Below are positions 23,101 to 31,470 of a stretch of 64,000 bases of DNA, piece after piece. The notes under the pieces are model-generated. The model was not told where the DNA came from. It ran no database searches and saw only the letters and a program-made list of their open reading frames with translations. The translations under genes and the position numbers were made by a program. Source of the stretch: Reclinomonas americana ATCC 50394 (Eukaryota; Jakobida; Jakobea; Jakobida); the NCBI GenBank assembly GCA_048213135.1, contig PS015016.1, forward strand, positions 127,463-191,462, given 5' to 3'. The first letter of the stretch is position 1. The number at the start of each line of letters is the position of its first letter.

Positions 23101-26100
23101 GCTGGCCGAGTATCCCGACAATGCTATTCTGCTCATGCTGGAGGATCTGTGTCGATGCGTCCTCGGGTCGCCACTCAATGGACCTGTGATGCGTTTGGTG
23201 CACGGTGTGGAAACTCTGCTGACCAAGGCGCTGGAATGGTGTGTTTGTTGTCGCTGTTGTCTCTGCAGCTATCTCCTCGTCGTCGTCACTCAATGCTTGT
23301 GTGTTCGTGCATCAGGGAGTCGTACGCAGCCAAGCATGTGTCATTGGCCGCGCAACTGGATTCGCTGAGCAAGCTGGTTCTGCGTTGGCGTCGACTTGAG
23401 CTGCACTCGTGGCAAGGCTTGCTGCATCGCACCGAGAGGGAGCACGAGCGGCAGGCCCTCTTGTGGTGGAAGCGTCTGTTTGATGTGACGAACGCCGCCG
23501 GCGCCAGTAGCACAGCCGCTGCCAGCGTTGATGGCGGTGATGAGGAAATGCGGGACGACAGCGGTACCGCTGCCGCAGCTGCTGGCTCGGCTGGCCCTTC
23601 ACGACTCATGTCGATGTTCCAGCTGGTGGAGGAGTTTATGCAGACCAGCACGGTGGGCCAGTTTGCCGTTCGTCTGCACATGCTGCAGTCCATGTCGCAA
23701 TACTTGCGACTGGCTCTCGATGGTACTGGTCAGCAGGACAGCGACTTGTCGACGGAGCTGCGGTCGAAGATCACAGTGCTCGACAATGTCGTCCAATTCT
23801 ATCAGCTCTTTGCGCCCATTGTGGAGGAACACTTGCGGGTTCGTTTCCTCGCATTTTCTCTCTTCTATCATGAATGCGAGTTTCTCACCAACTTTGCGTG
23901 TTTGGATCATCTCCAGAATGCCCAGGCACCGCTGTCAAAGCAGGTGCGAGAGCAGGGTCAACTCGTGCGGTGGAACGACTCGACGTACTACACACTGCGA
24001 AACAGCTCACAAAAGGCACACCGCATCCTCACCAAGCTGGCGCGCAAGTACAAGGAGACGCTGGTGACCGCTGTACGGCCATTCTACGAGTCGTACTCGC
24101 TGGCTGCACAATATGCCAAAGTGGAGGCAGTGGCTGTCGGCAAGCGGCGGTCACGACGTCGGCGGCAGACGGCGGCGGCGGCATCGGAAGACGTCATGGC
24201 GGCTGCGCAGCGTCGTGCGTACGAAAAAGCCGTGCTGGCAACGTTGTTCCGTGGTGGGCGTGTCGAACACCTGGGCGACGCGCTCGCACGACTGTCTGGC
24301 CTCGGTGACATCCTCTCGCGTCTCCCCCAGTTCGTGGTGAAGGCGGCCAAGAAGTGCAACAAGCTTGTCACCACCGGTCAGCTGCGTGCCATTGCGGAGG
24401 CGTGTACGGAGACGGTGGACGATCTGGCCGTGAGCGTGATCACCAGGTTTGGGGCATATGTCTTTGTGTGCAGTTGTCCACGCCCGCGTTATTCTCATTN
24501 NNNNNNNNNNNNNNNNNNNNNNNNNNNNNNNNNNNNNNNNNNNNNNNNNNNNNNNNNNNNNNNNNNNNNNNNNNNNNNNNNNNNNNNNNNNNNNNNNNNN
24601 NNNNNNNNNNNNNNNNNNNNNNNNNNNNNNNNNNNNNNNNNNNNNNNNNNNNNNNNNNNNNNNNNNNNNNNNNNNNNNNNNNNNNNNNNNNNNNNNNNNN
24701 NNNNNNNNNNNNNNNNNNNNNNNNNNNNNNNNNNNNNNNNNNNNNNNNNNNNNNNNNNNNNNNNNNNNNNNNNNNNNNNTGCATCGGTGGCTGAGACTGC
24801 GCAGTCGGCAACAGCGGTGCGTGAGCTGCTCACGTCGCTGCGAGTAGCCTGCACATCGGCCGACGAGGAACTGGTCACATCCTGCGCCTCCATGGGTCAC
24901 TCCTGGGCGATTGTGTCGGAAGCTGGCCGATCAACGCTACTCGCCGTGTGCCATCGCTTGACTGCTTGCACGTTGTCGTTTGCGGCGTCGCTGGAGGGCG
25001 CCACTGTCGGCATCGAGTCGGCCGTGCGCGGCGCGCTGTCGCATCTCGTGCGCGGTGTCGAGCGATGTGCCGAACAACTCCGTTCGACTCTCGAGTCTGA
25101 GTGTGAACCTGGTCGCGCAGCGGAGCAGGCGTTTGTCGCGCAGTGTCAGTTGCTGGCCGAGGCACTTCTTGTTGGCATCCAGTCGGCCGAGAAGGTCGAT
25201 CTGGCACTCCAGCAACAGCAGCAGGAGCAACAGAAGCAGCAGGCGACGCCTGCGGGCGATGTGGAGATGGCGGTCGACGCAGAAGTCGGTGCTGCGGGTG
25301 CTGCTGCTGGTGGTGACGAAGAGAGCGATTCGGTGCAACAGGATGAGCGCAACATCCTCAGCAACACTGTCAGCAGCACGCTGCAGTGGCTTTCCGCTTT
25401 GCGGTTGCCCCATGTTCTTACTTCTCTCCGTGGCGCATTGCATGCGCTGTCGGTGTGCGACAGCACCGATGCCGGTGGGCGGACTCGAATGACACTGCTG
25501 GTGGGCCTACTTCCATTGCTGGACTCGTATCGCTCGGTCCTGCTGCTGGCCATGTCGCAGTTTGTGGCGTTGCATCGGGCGCTTGGCAAACTGTCGCTGG
25601 TTCTATGCTCGCTATTCGGCACACTCTTTGTCGACGGCTACTGCGACGAACCGGAGACAGAAGACGGCGAAGGCGAGGGTGACGTCAAGGAGGCCTCGGG
25701 CATGGGCATTGGCGAGGGAGAGGGCGAGAAGGACGTGACGGATGAAGTCGAGGAGGAACTGATGTTTGGCAACGAGGGCCAGGAGAAGCCAGAGGAGAAC
25801 GCCGGTCAGAAGCCGCTGGAGGAGCGTGGCGATGGCAAGGAGATGGCGCAGGACTTTGAGGGTGCGCTGTACGACAAGCCAAAGGACGAGGACAAGAAGG
25901 ACCAGGATGATGGTGCGTGGGAGGTTGCGCATGTAGGCGCATGGATTGCTTGCTTGTGTGTGTTGACTGACGAGTTTCCTTTGTGTTTGTGTGCTTCAGC
26001 ATCGTCGCAAGAGGACGATGAGGAGGAGCAGATGGACGAACAAATGGGCGACGTGGGCGAGACGGGCGAAGTGATTGATGAGAAGCAGTGGGCAAGCGAC

Positions 26101-26438
26101 GATGAAGAGGACGACCGAGAAGATGAAGAAGGTGACGATCCGACGCAGAATNNNNNNNNNNNNNNNNNNNNATTCCGGTGACTTCTGGTGGCGGCGGCGC
26201 GTCGTCGTCCACGGGAACCGCGGCGGCGGCTGCAGCCGCAGCAGCCTCGGTCGGCACGTCAATTCTCGACATCAAGAGCGTCTCCTTTGTCAACGGCCGC
26301 ATGCGCATGGAGTCGTACATGGACACCTTCCCGTTCCCCTACTACATTGTGTTGCGCGACCTGGCCGCTCTGCCCGAAATCCTGGGCGACACCCTGTGTC
26401 AGTGGTTTGAGCTCATGCGCACCACGACGGTGGATTAA
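11118..26438 (+). CDS. MDN1: Midasin (Rea1/Mdn1), giant AAA ATPase of 60S ribosome assembly; gene span with a flipped contig inside
   Basis: Midasin is a dynein-like ATPase with six AAA modules in one chain, a long linker, an acidic region and a MIDAS domain. It strips assembly factors from pre-60S particles in the nucleus. Visible in order: N-terminal helices; AAA1 (Walker A GPGGSGKT at 12183); AAA2 (GETGTGKT, 13858); AAA3 (GPTSSGKT, 14581); AAA4 (GETGCGKT, 15884); AAA5 (GSPGVGKT, 17348); AAA6 on the wrong strand (18086-19475); linker (19496-25600); Asp/Glu-rich region (25640-26151); and the C-terminal strand and helix TFPFPYYIVLRDLAALPE. The end, WFELMRTTTVD with a TAA stop at 26436-26438, agrees with the family. 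The MIDAS core falls in the gap at 26152. The frame matching the family N terminus continues upstream of ATG 11118 (LARQVASLEDEARALDAMAE) without an earlier Met, so the true start is unresolved. Confidence 0.95.
12118..13340 (+). other. Midasin AAA1 module
   Basis: Reads NLRMLALAVNRSNAVLLRGP into the Walker A GPGGSGKTLLVEHLAH. After an intron come DLIRVNLDDSFDAKDLLGTY, and then Walker B WILIEDINLAS near 12530-12560. These match AAA1 of animal midasin (IGCGKTSLVEYLA and WILLEDIDYAP) in order and spacing. Both ATP-binding motifs are intact. Confidence 0.9.
13735..14335 (+). other. Midasin AAA2 module, Walker B hidden in a gap
   Basis: Walker A GETGTGKTSIVQYLARLVGA is at 13858-13917, followed by AHNLNQ and QTDS at the edge of the 20-N gap (14040-14059). 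Directly after the gap the sequence resumes at LRTLTRALQYAA, which in animal midasin lies some 200 or more residues downstream. The Walker B and sensor part of AAA2 must therefore be in the gap or missing from this assembly. Confidence 0.85.
14340..15660 (+). other. Midasin AAA3 module
   Basis: The Walker A GPTSSGKTSMIEYLARRTG at 14581 is preceded by an intron that separates it from RFPILLQ. Then come RINNHENTDIQEYFGQYVSD, Walker B WLVLDELNLAPSEILEALNR (about 14840-14900), the sensor FATQNPPGLYGGRK and ARDLFRW-type helices (GYITPRDLFRWAERR near 15340). All motifs match the family closely. Confidence 0.93.
15720..17000 (+). other. Midasin AAA4 module
   Basis: Walker A GETGCGKTTVCQLYSIL begins at 15884, followed by NCHMHTETADFLGGLRPV. 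Walker B is MLLVDEISLAEDAVLERLNS (about 16432-16490), and sensor 1 is ILATMNPGGDFGKKELSPAL (about 16576-16632). The order and wording follow AAA4 of animal midasin closely. Confidence 0.94.
17140..18065 (+). other. Midasin AAA5 module, 3' part cut by a gap
   Basis: Walker A GSPGVGKTSLVQAIANASG starts at 17348, followed by RINLSEQTDVMDLLGSDLP. An intron (about 17480-17541) separates this from GRGGDFAWCDGVFLRALKNG and the Walker B WILLDELNLAPQPVLEGLNA. The arginine-rich segment GGGRKGLPKSFLNRFTTIAV follows. The module ends in NWLMHQ close to the gap at 18066, so the C-terminal helices of AAA5 are not visible. Confidence 0.93.
18086..19475 (-). other. Contig with midasin AAA6, inverted relative to the rest of the gene
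   Basis: On the minus strand from 19475 downwards the sequence reads DWVVLENANLCNPTVLDRLN, SLFEPNGVLVVNERG, LIRPHPDFRLFMTIEPRYG and EVSRAMRNRGIEIALLEP. These match the Walker B to sensor 1 part of midasin AAA6 (animal: NVNFCNPSVLDRLNALLEPG, then DISRAMRNRGLEIYI). More AAA6 helices follow down to 18086. The piece is bounded on both sides by 20-N gaps, and the flanking midasin exons are on the plus strand. AAA6 is expected exactly here, so the contig was most likely placed in the wrong orientation. Its Walker A is missing. Confidence 0.92.
19496..25620 (+). other. Midasin linker region
   Basis: A long, mostly helical stretch between AAA6 and the acidic tail. Recognisable pieces include WDQSPSSET (20490), GIQARYPEFGDIV-type helices (21780), LVIEPLNKLMDRIRELLAEYP (23060) and LVLRWRRLELHSWQGLL (23380-23425, matching animal IIRWRKLELNCWSMSL), then RWNDSTYYTLRNSSQKAHR (23970). 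A 280-N gap (24500-24779) removes part of it. Low-complexity Gln/Ala stretches occur near 25205-25310. Confidence 0.85.
24500..24779. other. Assembly gap (280 N) in the midasin linker
   Basis: The frame before the gap ends near GAYV and resumes with ASVAETAQSATAVRELLTSL. Both sides are midasin linker, so about 90 or more residues, or an intron plus exon, are unseen. Confidence 0.95.
25640..26151 (+). other. Midasin Asp/Glu-rich region (partial)
   Basis: The region is very rich in Asp and Glu, with GMGIGEGEGEKDVTDEVEEE matching the animal start of this region (GGGIGEGEGMKDVSDQ). A short intron interrupts it (about 25914-25999). It stops at the 20-N gap at 26152, so the usual length of several hundred residues is not seen. 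Confidence 0.9.
26152..26171. other. 20-N gap hiding the midasin MIDAS core
   Basis: The acidic region stops before the gap and the last MIDAS strand starts after it. In relatives several hundred residues lie between, so the true gap is much larger than 20 bases. Confidence 0.9.
26172..26438 (+). other. C-terminal end of the midasin MIDAS domain
   Basis: After the gap the frame carries a Gly/Ser/Ala-rich insert and then SILDIKSVSFVNGRMRMESY and TFPFPYYIVLRDLAAL, the last strand and helix of the family's MIDAS domain. The metal-binding DxSxS motif normally lies about 150 residues earlier and is not in the sequence. Confidence 0.9.
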
Positions 26439-26510
26439 AGTTGTCCCACACTGTTGATCCTCTCTTGTTCTCGTTGTGGGAGCGCTTGTCGCGCAGTGCT
26501 TGTGTTCATC

Positions 26511-27509
26511 ATGCCGGTGAGCAGGGCAATACCCACCAAGCGCCACTCATGAGCACTGGCGGGTCTCACCCTTTGTTTGTCATCACACAGCTCTTTGCGC
26601 TCTACATCAAAGCCGATCTCGAGAATGTCGAGGAGTGCGTGCGCGTTTTTTTGTCTATGCGGTGAGTGCCGCACTTATGCTCAAGTTCGCCTGCGCGCAG
26701 GTTGACTGCCGAGCCCAACATGACTTTCGGATTCACGATGGCATGCGGTGCATGTGGTGCTGGTTGCGTCACACACACGCACACACACGCACTCTGTCGC
26801 CTTGCGCATTGCGGCGATCTGATGAGTGTTTTTTGCGGCACAGTGACGGAGAAGCCAGTGTATGTCACTGCTGGCGAGGAGGTGAAGCTGGAGGGTTCCC
26901 GCGGCACCGCCAATCTGGTTGTCAAGTGCAAGATGTGCGAGCGCTCAGGCAACGTGAACATCCAGAAGGACGCCTTTACACCGTACGCCGATACCAAGTT
27001 GCGTACACGTGGCAAGCACGCATGTAGAAGAGAACAAGGGAGGTGCACTGCTTATTTTTTCCGCTCACCGCCCACACCGTACAGTGCATCCGAGTTTGGA
27101 CGCATTGTGGCCATGGAGGTAACCGTGTGTGGGGGTGAAGCTGCTCTGACTGGTAACTCACTCTTGTGAACACGCATACGACCCCCCCACTTCTTGCAGT
27201 TCCGCGGCTACGGTTGAGTTGTCTTTCGCTTTCCCGCGCTTGCCTGCGGTCTCCGTTCTGACCATGATACGCGTGCTGCAGCTCCCGAAGAGTTTCTGCC
27301 GGCCAACGGGTGGCATGGTATGCTTGCTCGATAGCGAGGGGTGCACGTGTGTCGTCGATCGCTCACCTCTGGCTGACACAGTGAAGACGCCATCTGGCAA
27401 GGAGTTCAGCGACGTGGATCTGTCGGAGAGGGACTGGTCCGAGTTCGACGACGAGCTCAGCGAGCCTGTTGGCATCTACGGCTTCGAGAGCAAGTGGGAA
27501 CGGGAGTGA
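26511..27509 (+). CDS. CZIB: CXXC zinc-binding protein, UPF0587/C1orf123 family (8 exons, about 165 aa)
   Basis: Small zinc-binding protein of the CZIB/UPF0587 family; the precise role is not settled. My exon model is 26511-26516, 26591-26661, 26701-26756, 26844-26997, 27085-27118, 27200-27212, 27282-27317 and 27382-27509, which sums to 498 nt, an open frame of 165 residues plus stop (the human protein has about 160). Landmarks are LFALYIKADLENVEEC, the first metal pair CGAC, SRGTANLVVKCKMCERSG with the second pair CKMC, FGRIVAMEFRGY, EEFLPANGWH, and the C-terminal LSERDWSEFDDELSEPVGIY, close to the family's LQEKDWTDYDEKAQESVGIY. All four cysteines are present. The first exon is only ATG CCG, and exon six has 13 nt. 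Confidence 0.9.
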
Positions 27510-27685
27510 GGCGACAGAGGAGGAGCGGCACAGCGCGGACCTCGCAACACAACACACATTACACATTGTTTTCATTTCTACTGCAAGCTGCTGCTATCTG
27601 GGGGGTGCTGGTGGTGTTTTCGGTTCCCTGCGCAGCAACTCGTGAGTTTGTGATGACGTGAAGCGGCAGTGTCTGCACGGCAGAC
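27510..27685. other. Short convergent intergenic region
   Basis: Between the CZIB stop and the last codons of the minus-strand membrane protein gene. It probably carries both 3' UTRs. I see no canonical AATAAA signal and nothing else. Confidence 0.4.
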
Positions 27686-29280
27686 TCACCACGATGCTGG
27701 TGGCGGCAACGGCGCATTCTCGTCGTTGTTATTATTGGATGAACGTGGCGCGGGCGTCACTGTCGCAGTGGGGCCGAGAGGCACCACGTAAGCAGAGGCG
27801 TACTTTGCAGCCAGGCTCTCGCTAAGGCCACTGTCAGTAGAGACCATGGACGATGTCGATAGAGGCACGGCTGGCTCGGCCAATTCGGTCGCTCCCAACA
27901 GTCGATGCGTAGTTGAACTGCTGCGCATCTGGCGATACACACTCCCTCTGGAGGCAAAGGAGGACCCGGCTGCATCCGTGTAGCCCCCATCACCGCTCTC
28001 GGCACGTGCACAGCAGGCCCAACAGCGGAACATGATCGGCAGGTAGGCGCTGATGAAGAAGACATACAGAGCGGCGGCGGCCGGCGCCAGTCGAATGCAG
28101 ATGCGAATGCAGATCTGCACACGTGACTCACGGGTGAGCGCAGGTGACGGAGCGCAGTATGCGTGTGGCACGCACCACTAGGAACACGCCCCAGCCAATG
28201 TTTTCCAGATCGGCGCAACGATTTCCATGATTGACGAATTCGATATGCGTGTACACGTCGTACACCAACTGCGGAAGAAGCACTTGAGCGGGGAGACGCA
28301 AGCAAGCAGTGCTGCGAGACTTGCCTTGACGAGGGCACAAAAAGCGTCGAAGATGATGAGAAAGAGCAGCTGCCGTCGTTTGGACTGGCGTGACTTGCGC
28401 GCAACATCACTCGATCCGCCCACATCGCGACCGCGAAGCTGGCTGCGCTTGCCCGCGTGAATAGCAGAGTACGGGGGGGTGCCACACTGCACGGACACGT
28501 ACCACACAATGTAGATCGAGGCCAGCAAGAAGATGCCGGCAATGGCCAAGGCACTCGCCGAGCTGAGCATCCACGACAAGTCTGCGGTGGGGAGAGAGAG
28601 AGAGACCCGTCAGCGGTAACAGCAACAAGATCACAGCGCACAATGTCGCCGCCACTTGCCAGCGCAAGTGATCGTCTTGTCAATGGCATTGATGCACGAA
28701 TACAGCAACACCGCAGTCGAGTAGATGATGACAATCGTGATCGCCACCACAGTCACTCTGCGCGTCCGAGTGAGCATCCTCGCAGCGCGAGGTGAACAAA
28801 AAATAAACGACGAAACGGCCACAAGGTCTTGGCACCGGCCACTCGGATCGACAGACGCACAAAGAAGAACGCGAGGCAGGTGTAGAGCAAAACTTGGACT
28901 GCAGATGATGCGACGATGGTCAGATTGATTGATACAAGTAGACAAACCAAGCGCGAACGTGCGACTCTTGCACACACAACTGTAATCGACGACAAAGTAG
29001 ACCATGGCCGTCCGCAAGAGCAGGTTCTTGGAGAACAGCAGGAGACTCTGCAACGCCACCAGCGTGAACAGAACTAGACGGAAGCCGCCAATCCGCTTCT
29101 TCCGCTCGAACAACAGCAACCACAGCGCAGTCAGCGCCAGTGCAAAGACACTGAAGGACAACCAGCCGACCACATTGGCACTGTGAAGACGACGGAGAGT
29201 GAGAAGACAACGCAACAAATCTAGACGCATCTCTGGTCTGCGAAGGCGAACCGAATGCAGTCGCTGGCCTCGCACTTCAT
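27686..29280 (-). CDS. Polytopic (about 7 TM) membrane protein, unassigned
   Basis: I do not recognise the family. Minus-strand exons give a short N terminus (MKCEASDCIRFAFADQ) and a series of hydrophobic helices: VVGWLSFSVFALALTALWLL; RLVLFTLVALQSLLLFSKNL; VLLYTCLAFFFVRLSIRV; VTVVAITIVIIYSTAVLLYS; ALAIAGIFLLASIYIVWYVS; RRQLLFLIIFDAFCALVKAS; and a last one, APAAAALYVFFISAYLPIMF. The seventh is followed by a Cys cluster (RCWACCARAES) and a Ser/Thr-rich tail of about 110 residues ending PLPPPASW before a TGA. The topology, with a basic third cytoplasmic loop (ARKSRQSKRRQ) and a juxtamembrane Cys cluster, resembles GPCRs or plant TOM1/THH1-like proteins. Introns are short. The exact start and 3' exon are uncertain. 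It is divergent from the TFIIH gene. Confidence 0.6.
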
Positions 29281-29388
29281 GCGCCCTCTCAGCAGCTCGC
29301 CACTGACAGAGCGAGAGGAAGAGAGTGGGAGAAGAGAGCGCCTTGCGTGTGCACGAAGATTGAATGGAGGAGGACGTGGAGGACACTC

Positions 29389-29435
<47 letters not shown>

Positions 29436-29478
29436 GTGTGGTGGCGCGGTCGTCCGTCTGTGTGGGGGGAGAGAGAGA
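29281..29478. promoter_or_regulatory. Divergent promoter region with a (GT)n tract
   Basis: About 200 bp separate the start of the minus-strand membrane protein from the ATG of the TFIIH p52 gene. Both promoters and 5' UTRs must fit here. A near-perfect GT array occupies 29391-29440. No TATA box is visible. Confidence 0.4.
29391..29440. repeat. (GT)n microsatellite
   Basis: About 24 GT units with one gc interruption, in the divergent promoter or 5' UTR of the TFIIH p52 gene. Confidence 0.95.
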
Positions 29479-31362
29479 ATGAGCGACTTGTTCCAGTACG
29501 TGTGGAGTCTGGCTCCGGCCCAACTCGACCGTCTGTTTCAGAGTCCAGCTGTCGTGCAAGCACTCTTTCGGTACATTGTCTCTCTCTCTCTCACACACAC
29601 TCTCTCTCTCTCTTCTTCTGCGGAAGCATTCATTCATGCATCACTGTCGCGCAGCGCTTTCCATCCACTCTCCAAACTCTACATCTCACGACTGGCATTT
29701 GTCGACTTTGCATCGTCGTCATCATCATCATTGTTGTCGTCGCCATCTTCCATTCGCTTCTCCGAGATCGCCATGCTGGCCATGGACTCGGAGGAGGCCA
29801 TGGCTGGTGATGCACGGATGGTTCTGTCCTCGTCGTCTTCCTCTTCATCGGGTGCTGCTGCAGCGGCGGCGGCGGCGGCAGCTGCGGCTGCATCGGCTGC
29901 TTCGGTCGACGAAGCTGTGTTGACGGCTGGCGAGGAGCTCATTCGGTGTCACGTGTTGCTGGTGGATGAGCAGGCGACTGCTGCTGCCTCGGCGGCGGCT
30001 GCGGCTGCGGTGGCGGCCGTCACTGGCGTGATGGAGGTGGATGGTGTGGAGGAGGGTCCAAAGTTGCGCGCACGCGTGATTGCCTCTTTTTGTGTCCTCG
30101 TTGACACCCGCCCACTCGTTGTGTGTGCGTGTGCAGAACAAAACGCGCGCGCATGAGCGATCTGCGTCGATCAATGGTGCGGCTGCATCCTGCATTCCAA
30201 GAGAGCTACAGGTCGATCTTGTTGCATGGGTTGCCCGATCTGTACTCGGCCACCGACTTGGGTGTCGACCGGAATCAGCCGTCCATTGCCGACCTCGATG
30301 CATACGCGCAGAGCCAGTGGGAAGGTCAGTCAGTGCTGTGCGCTTCTCGCTGCTGGCCAGCCCGTCGCTGACCCCGTGCGGCAGACATGCTGCACTGGAT
30401 GGTGAATCCGCATGATCAGACGCAGATCGACGACAGCATTCGCACGCTACTGAACCATGCCAAGCTGCTGCGGTTTGTGTCTCTGCAGATGTCGCGGTGA
30501 CTGTGTGCGCTCACTGTTGTCGACAGAGGTCGAAATCTCACCAACCTCGGCTTCCAGTTCCTGCTCAAGGACACCCACTCGCAAGTGTGGGACCTGTTGC
30601 ACGAGTACATTGATTCGTCTGAGGTACCACATACTCTCTTCCATTCTCCTTGCTTGTGGAGTGCACCCACATGTTTTCGTCGCCGCAGTCGCGTGGCATG
30701 GACCGCGAAGAGCTCTTGCAGTTCCTGTTTGAGTTGAGCCACATGCGACTGGGTCAGGTGCGTCCTCTGTTTTTCATNNNNNNNNNNNNNNNNNNNNNNN
30801 NNNNNNNNNNNNNNNNNNNNNNNNNNNNNNNNNNNNNNNNNNNNNNNNNNNNNNNNNNNNNNNNNNNNNNNNNNNNNNNNNNNNNNNNNNNNNNNNNNNN
30901 NNNNNNNNNNNNNNNNNNNNNNNNNNNNNNNNNNNNNNNNNNNNNNNNNNNNNNNNNNNNNNNNNNNNNNNNNNNNNNNNNNNNNNNNNNNNNNNNNNNN
31001 NNNNNNNNNNNNNNNNNNNNNNNNNNNNNNNNNNNNNNNNNNNNNNNNNNNNNNNNNNNNNNNNNNNNNNNNNNNNNNNNNNNNNNNNNNNNNNNNNNNN
31101 NNNNNNNNNNNNNNNNNNNNNNNNNNNNNNNNNNNNNNNNNNTTTTGCGCCCGTACGTTGCTCACATGTGTGTGTGTGCGTGCATGCAGTCGAGGCGTTT
31201 GCACGCGAGCGCAACTACTGCATGTGGTCCAACTTTGACACCATGATGTTGGTGGTTTCCGAGGAAGGCCATCTCATTGTGAAGGACTTTACGAGTCGAC
31301 TCAAGGATCAGCAGGACCGACGGGAGGCCAGCGGTTCTGCGTACGGAGCCTCGTGGACATGA
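29479..31362 (+). CDS. GTF2H4: TFIIH subunit p52/Tfb2 (gene span, interrupted by a 365-N gap)
   Basis: p52/Tfb2 anchors and stimulates the XPB helicase in TFIIH, acting in transcription initiation and nucleotide excision repair. The start MSDLFQYVWSLAPAQLDRLF with FQSPAVVQALFR matches the animal N terminus ([24 protein letters not shown]). Further matches are VRLHPAFQESYRSILLHGLP (30180-30240), SIADLDAYAQSQWE (30285-30324), LTNLGFQFLLKDTHSQVWDL (30540-30597) and SRGMDREELLQFLFELSHM (30690-30750). The last exon (31190-31362) reads YCMWSNFDTMMLVVSEEGHL and ends in a basic tail, as in the family's RLMVVTPAGHSDVKRF region. The middle third is lost in N (30778-31142). Poly-Ser and poly-Ala tracts around 29715-30045 are an insertion relative to the animal protein. 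The splice phase at about 30085-30140 is not resolved. Confidence 0.85.
29711..30050 (+). repeat. Coding poly-Ser/poly-Ala low-complexity insertion in p52
   Basis: Repeated TCA/TCG/TCC and GCN codons encode runs of 7-8 Ser and up to 13 Ala residues (about 29832-29894 and 29971-30020) between the N-terminal helices and the conserved LRRSMVRLHP exon. The sequence stays open in the gene's frame. Confidence 0.75.
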
Positions 31363-31470
31363 CCACGATTTGCGAAGAGGGGCCAGGAAAAAATGTATTG
31401 CATTCACGTAAAAAGAGAGGGGAAACGGAGAACTTTCACTGCGTGGAGCACCACCACGGCGACAGGCTTA
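31363..31470. other. Convergent intergenic region
   Basis: 108 bp between the TFIIH p52 stop and the stop of the first beta-helix gene. The outer edge of the duplicated block lies near 31394. No gene is visible. Confidence 0.4.

Noticed and set aside
29221-29563. Thr-His repeat protein on the minus strand
   Set aside because: It is a translation of the GT/CA microsatellite upstream of the TFIIH p52 gene.
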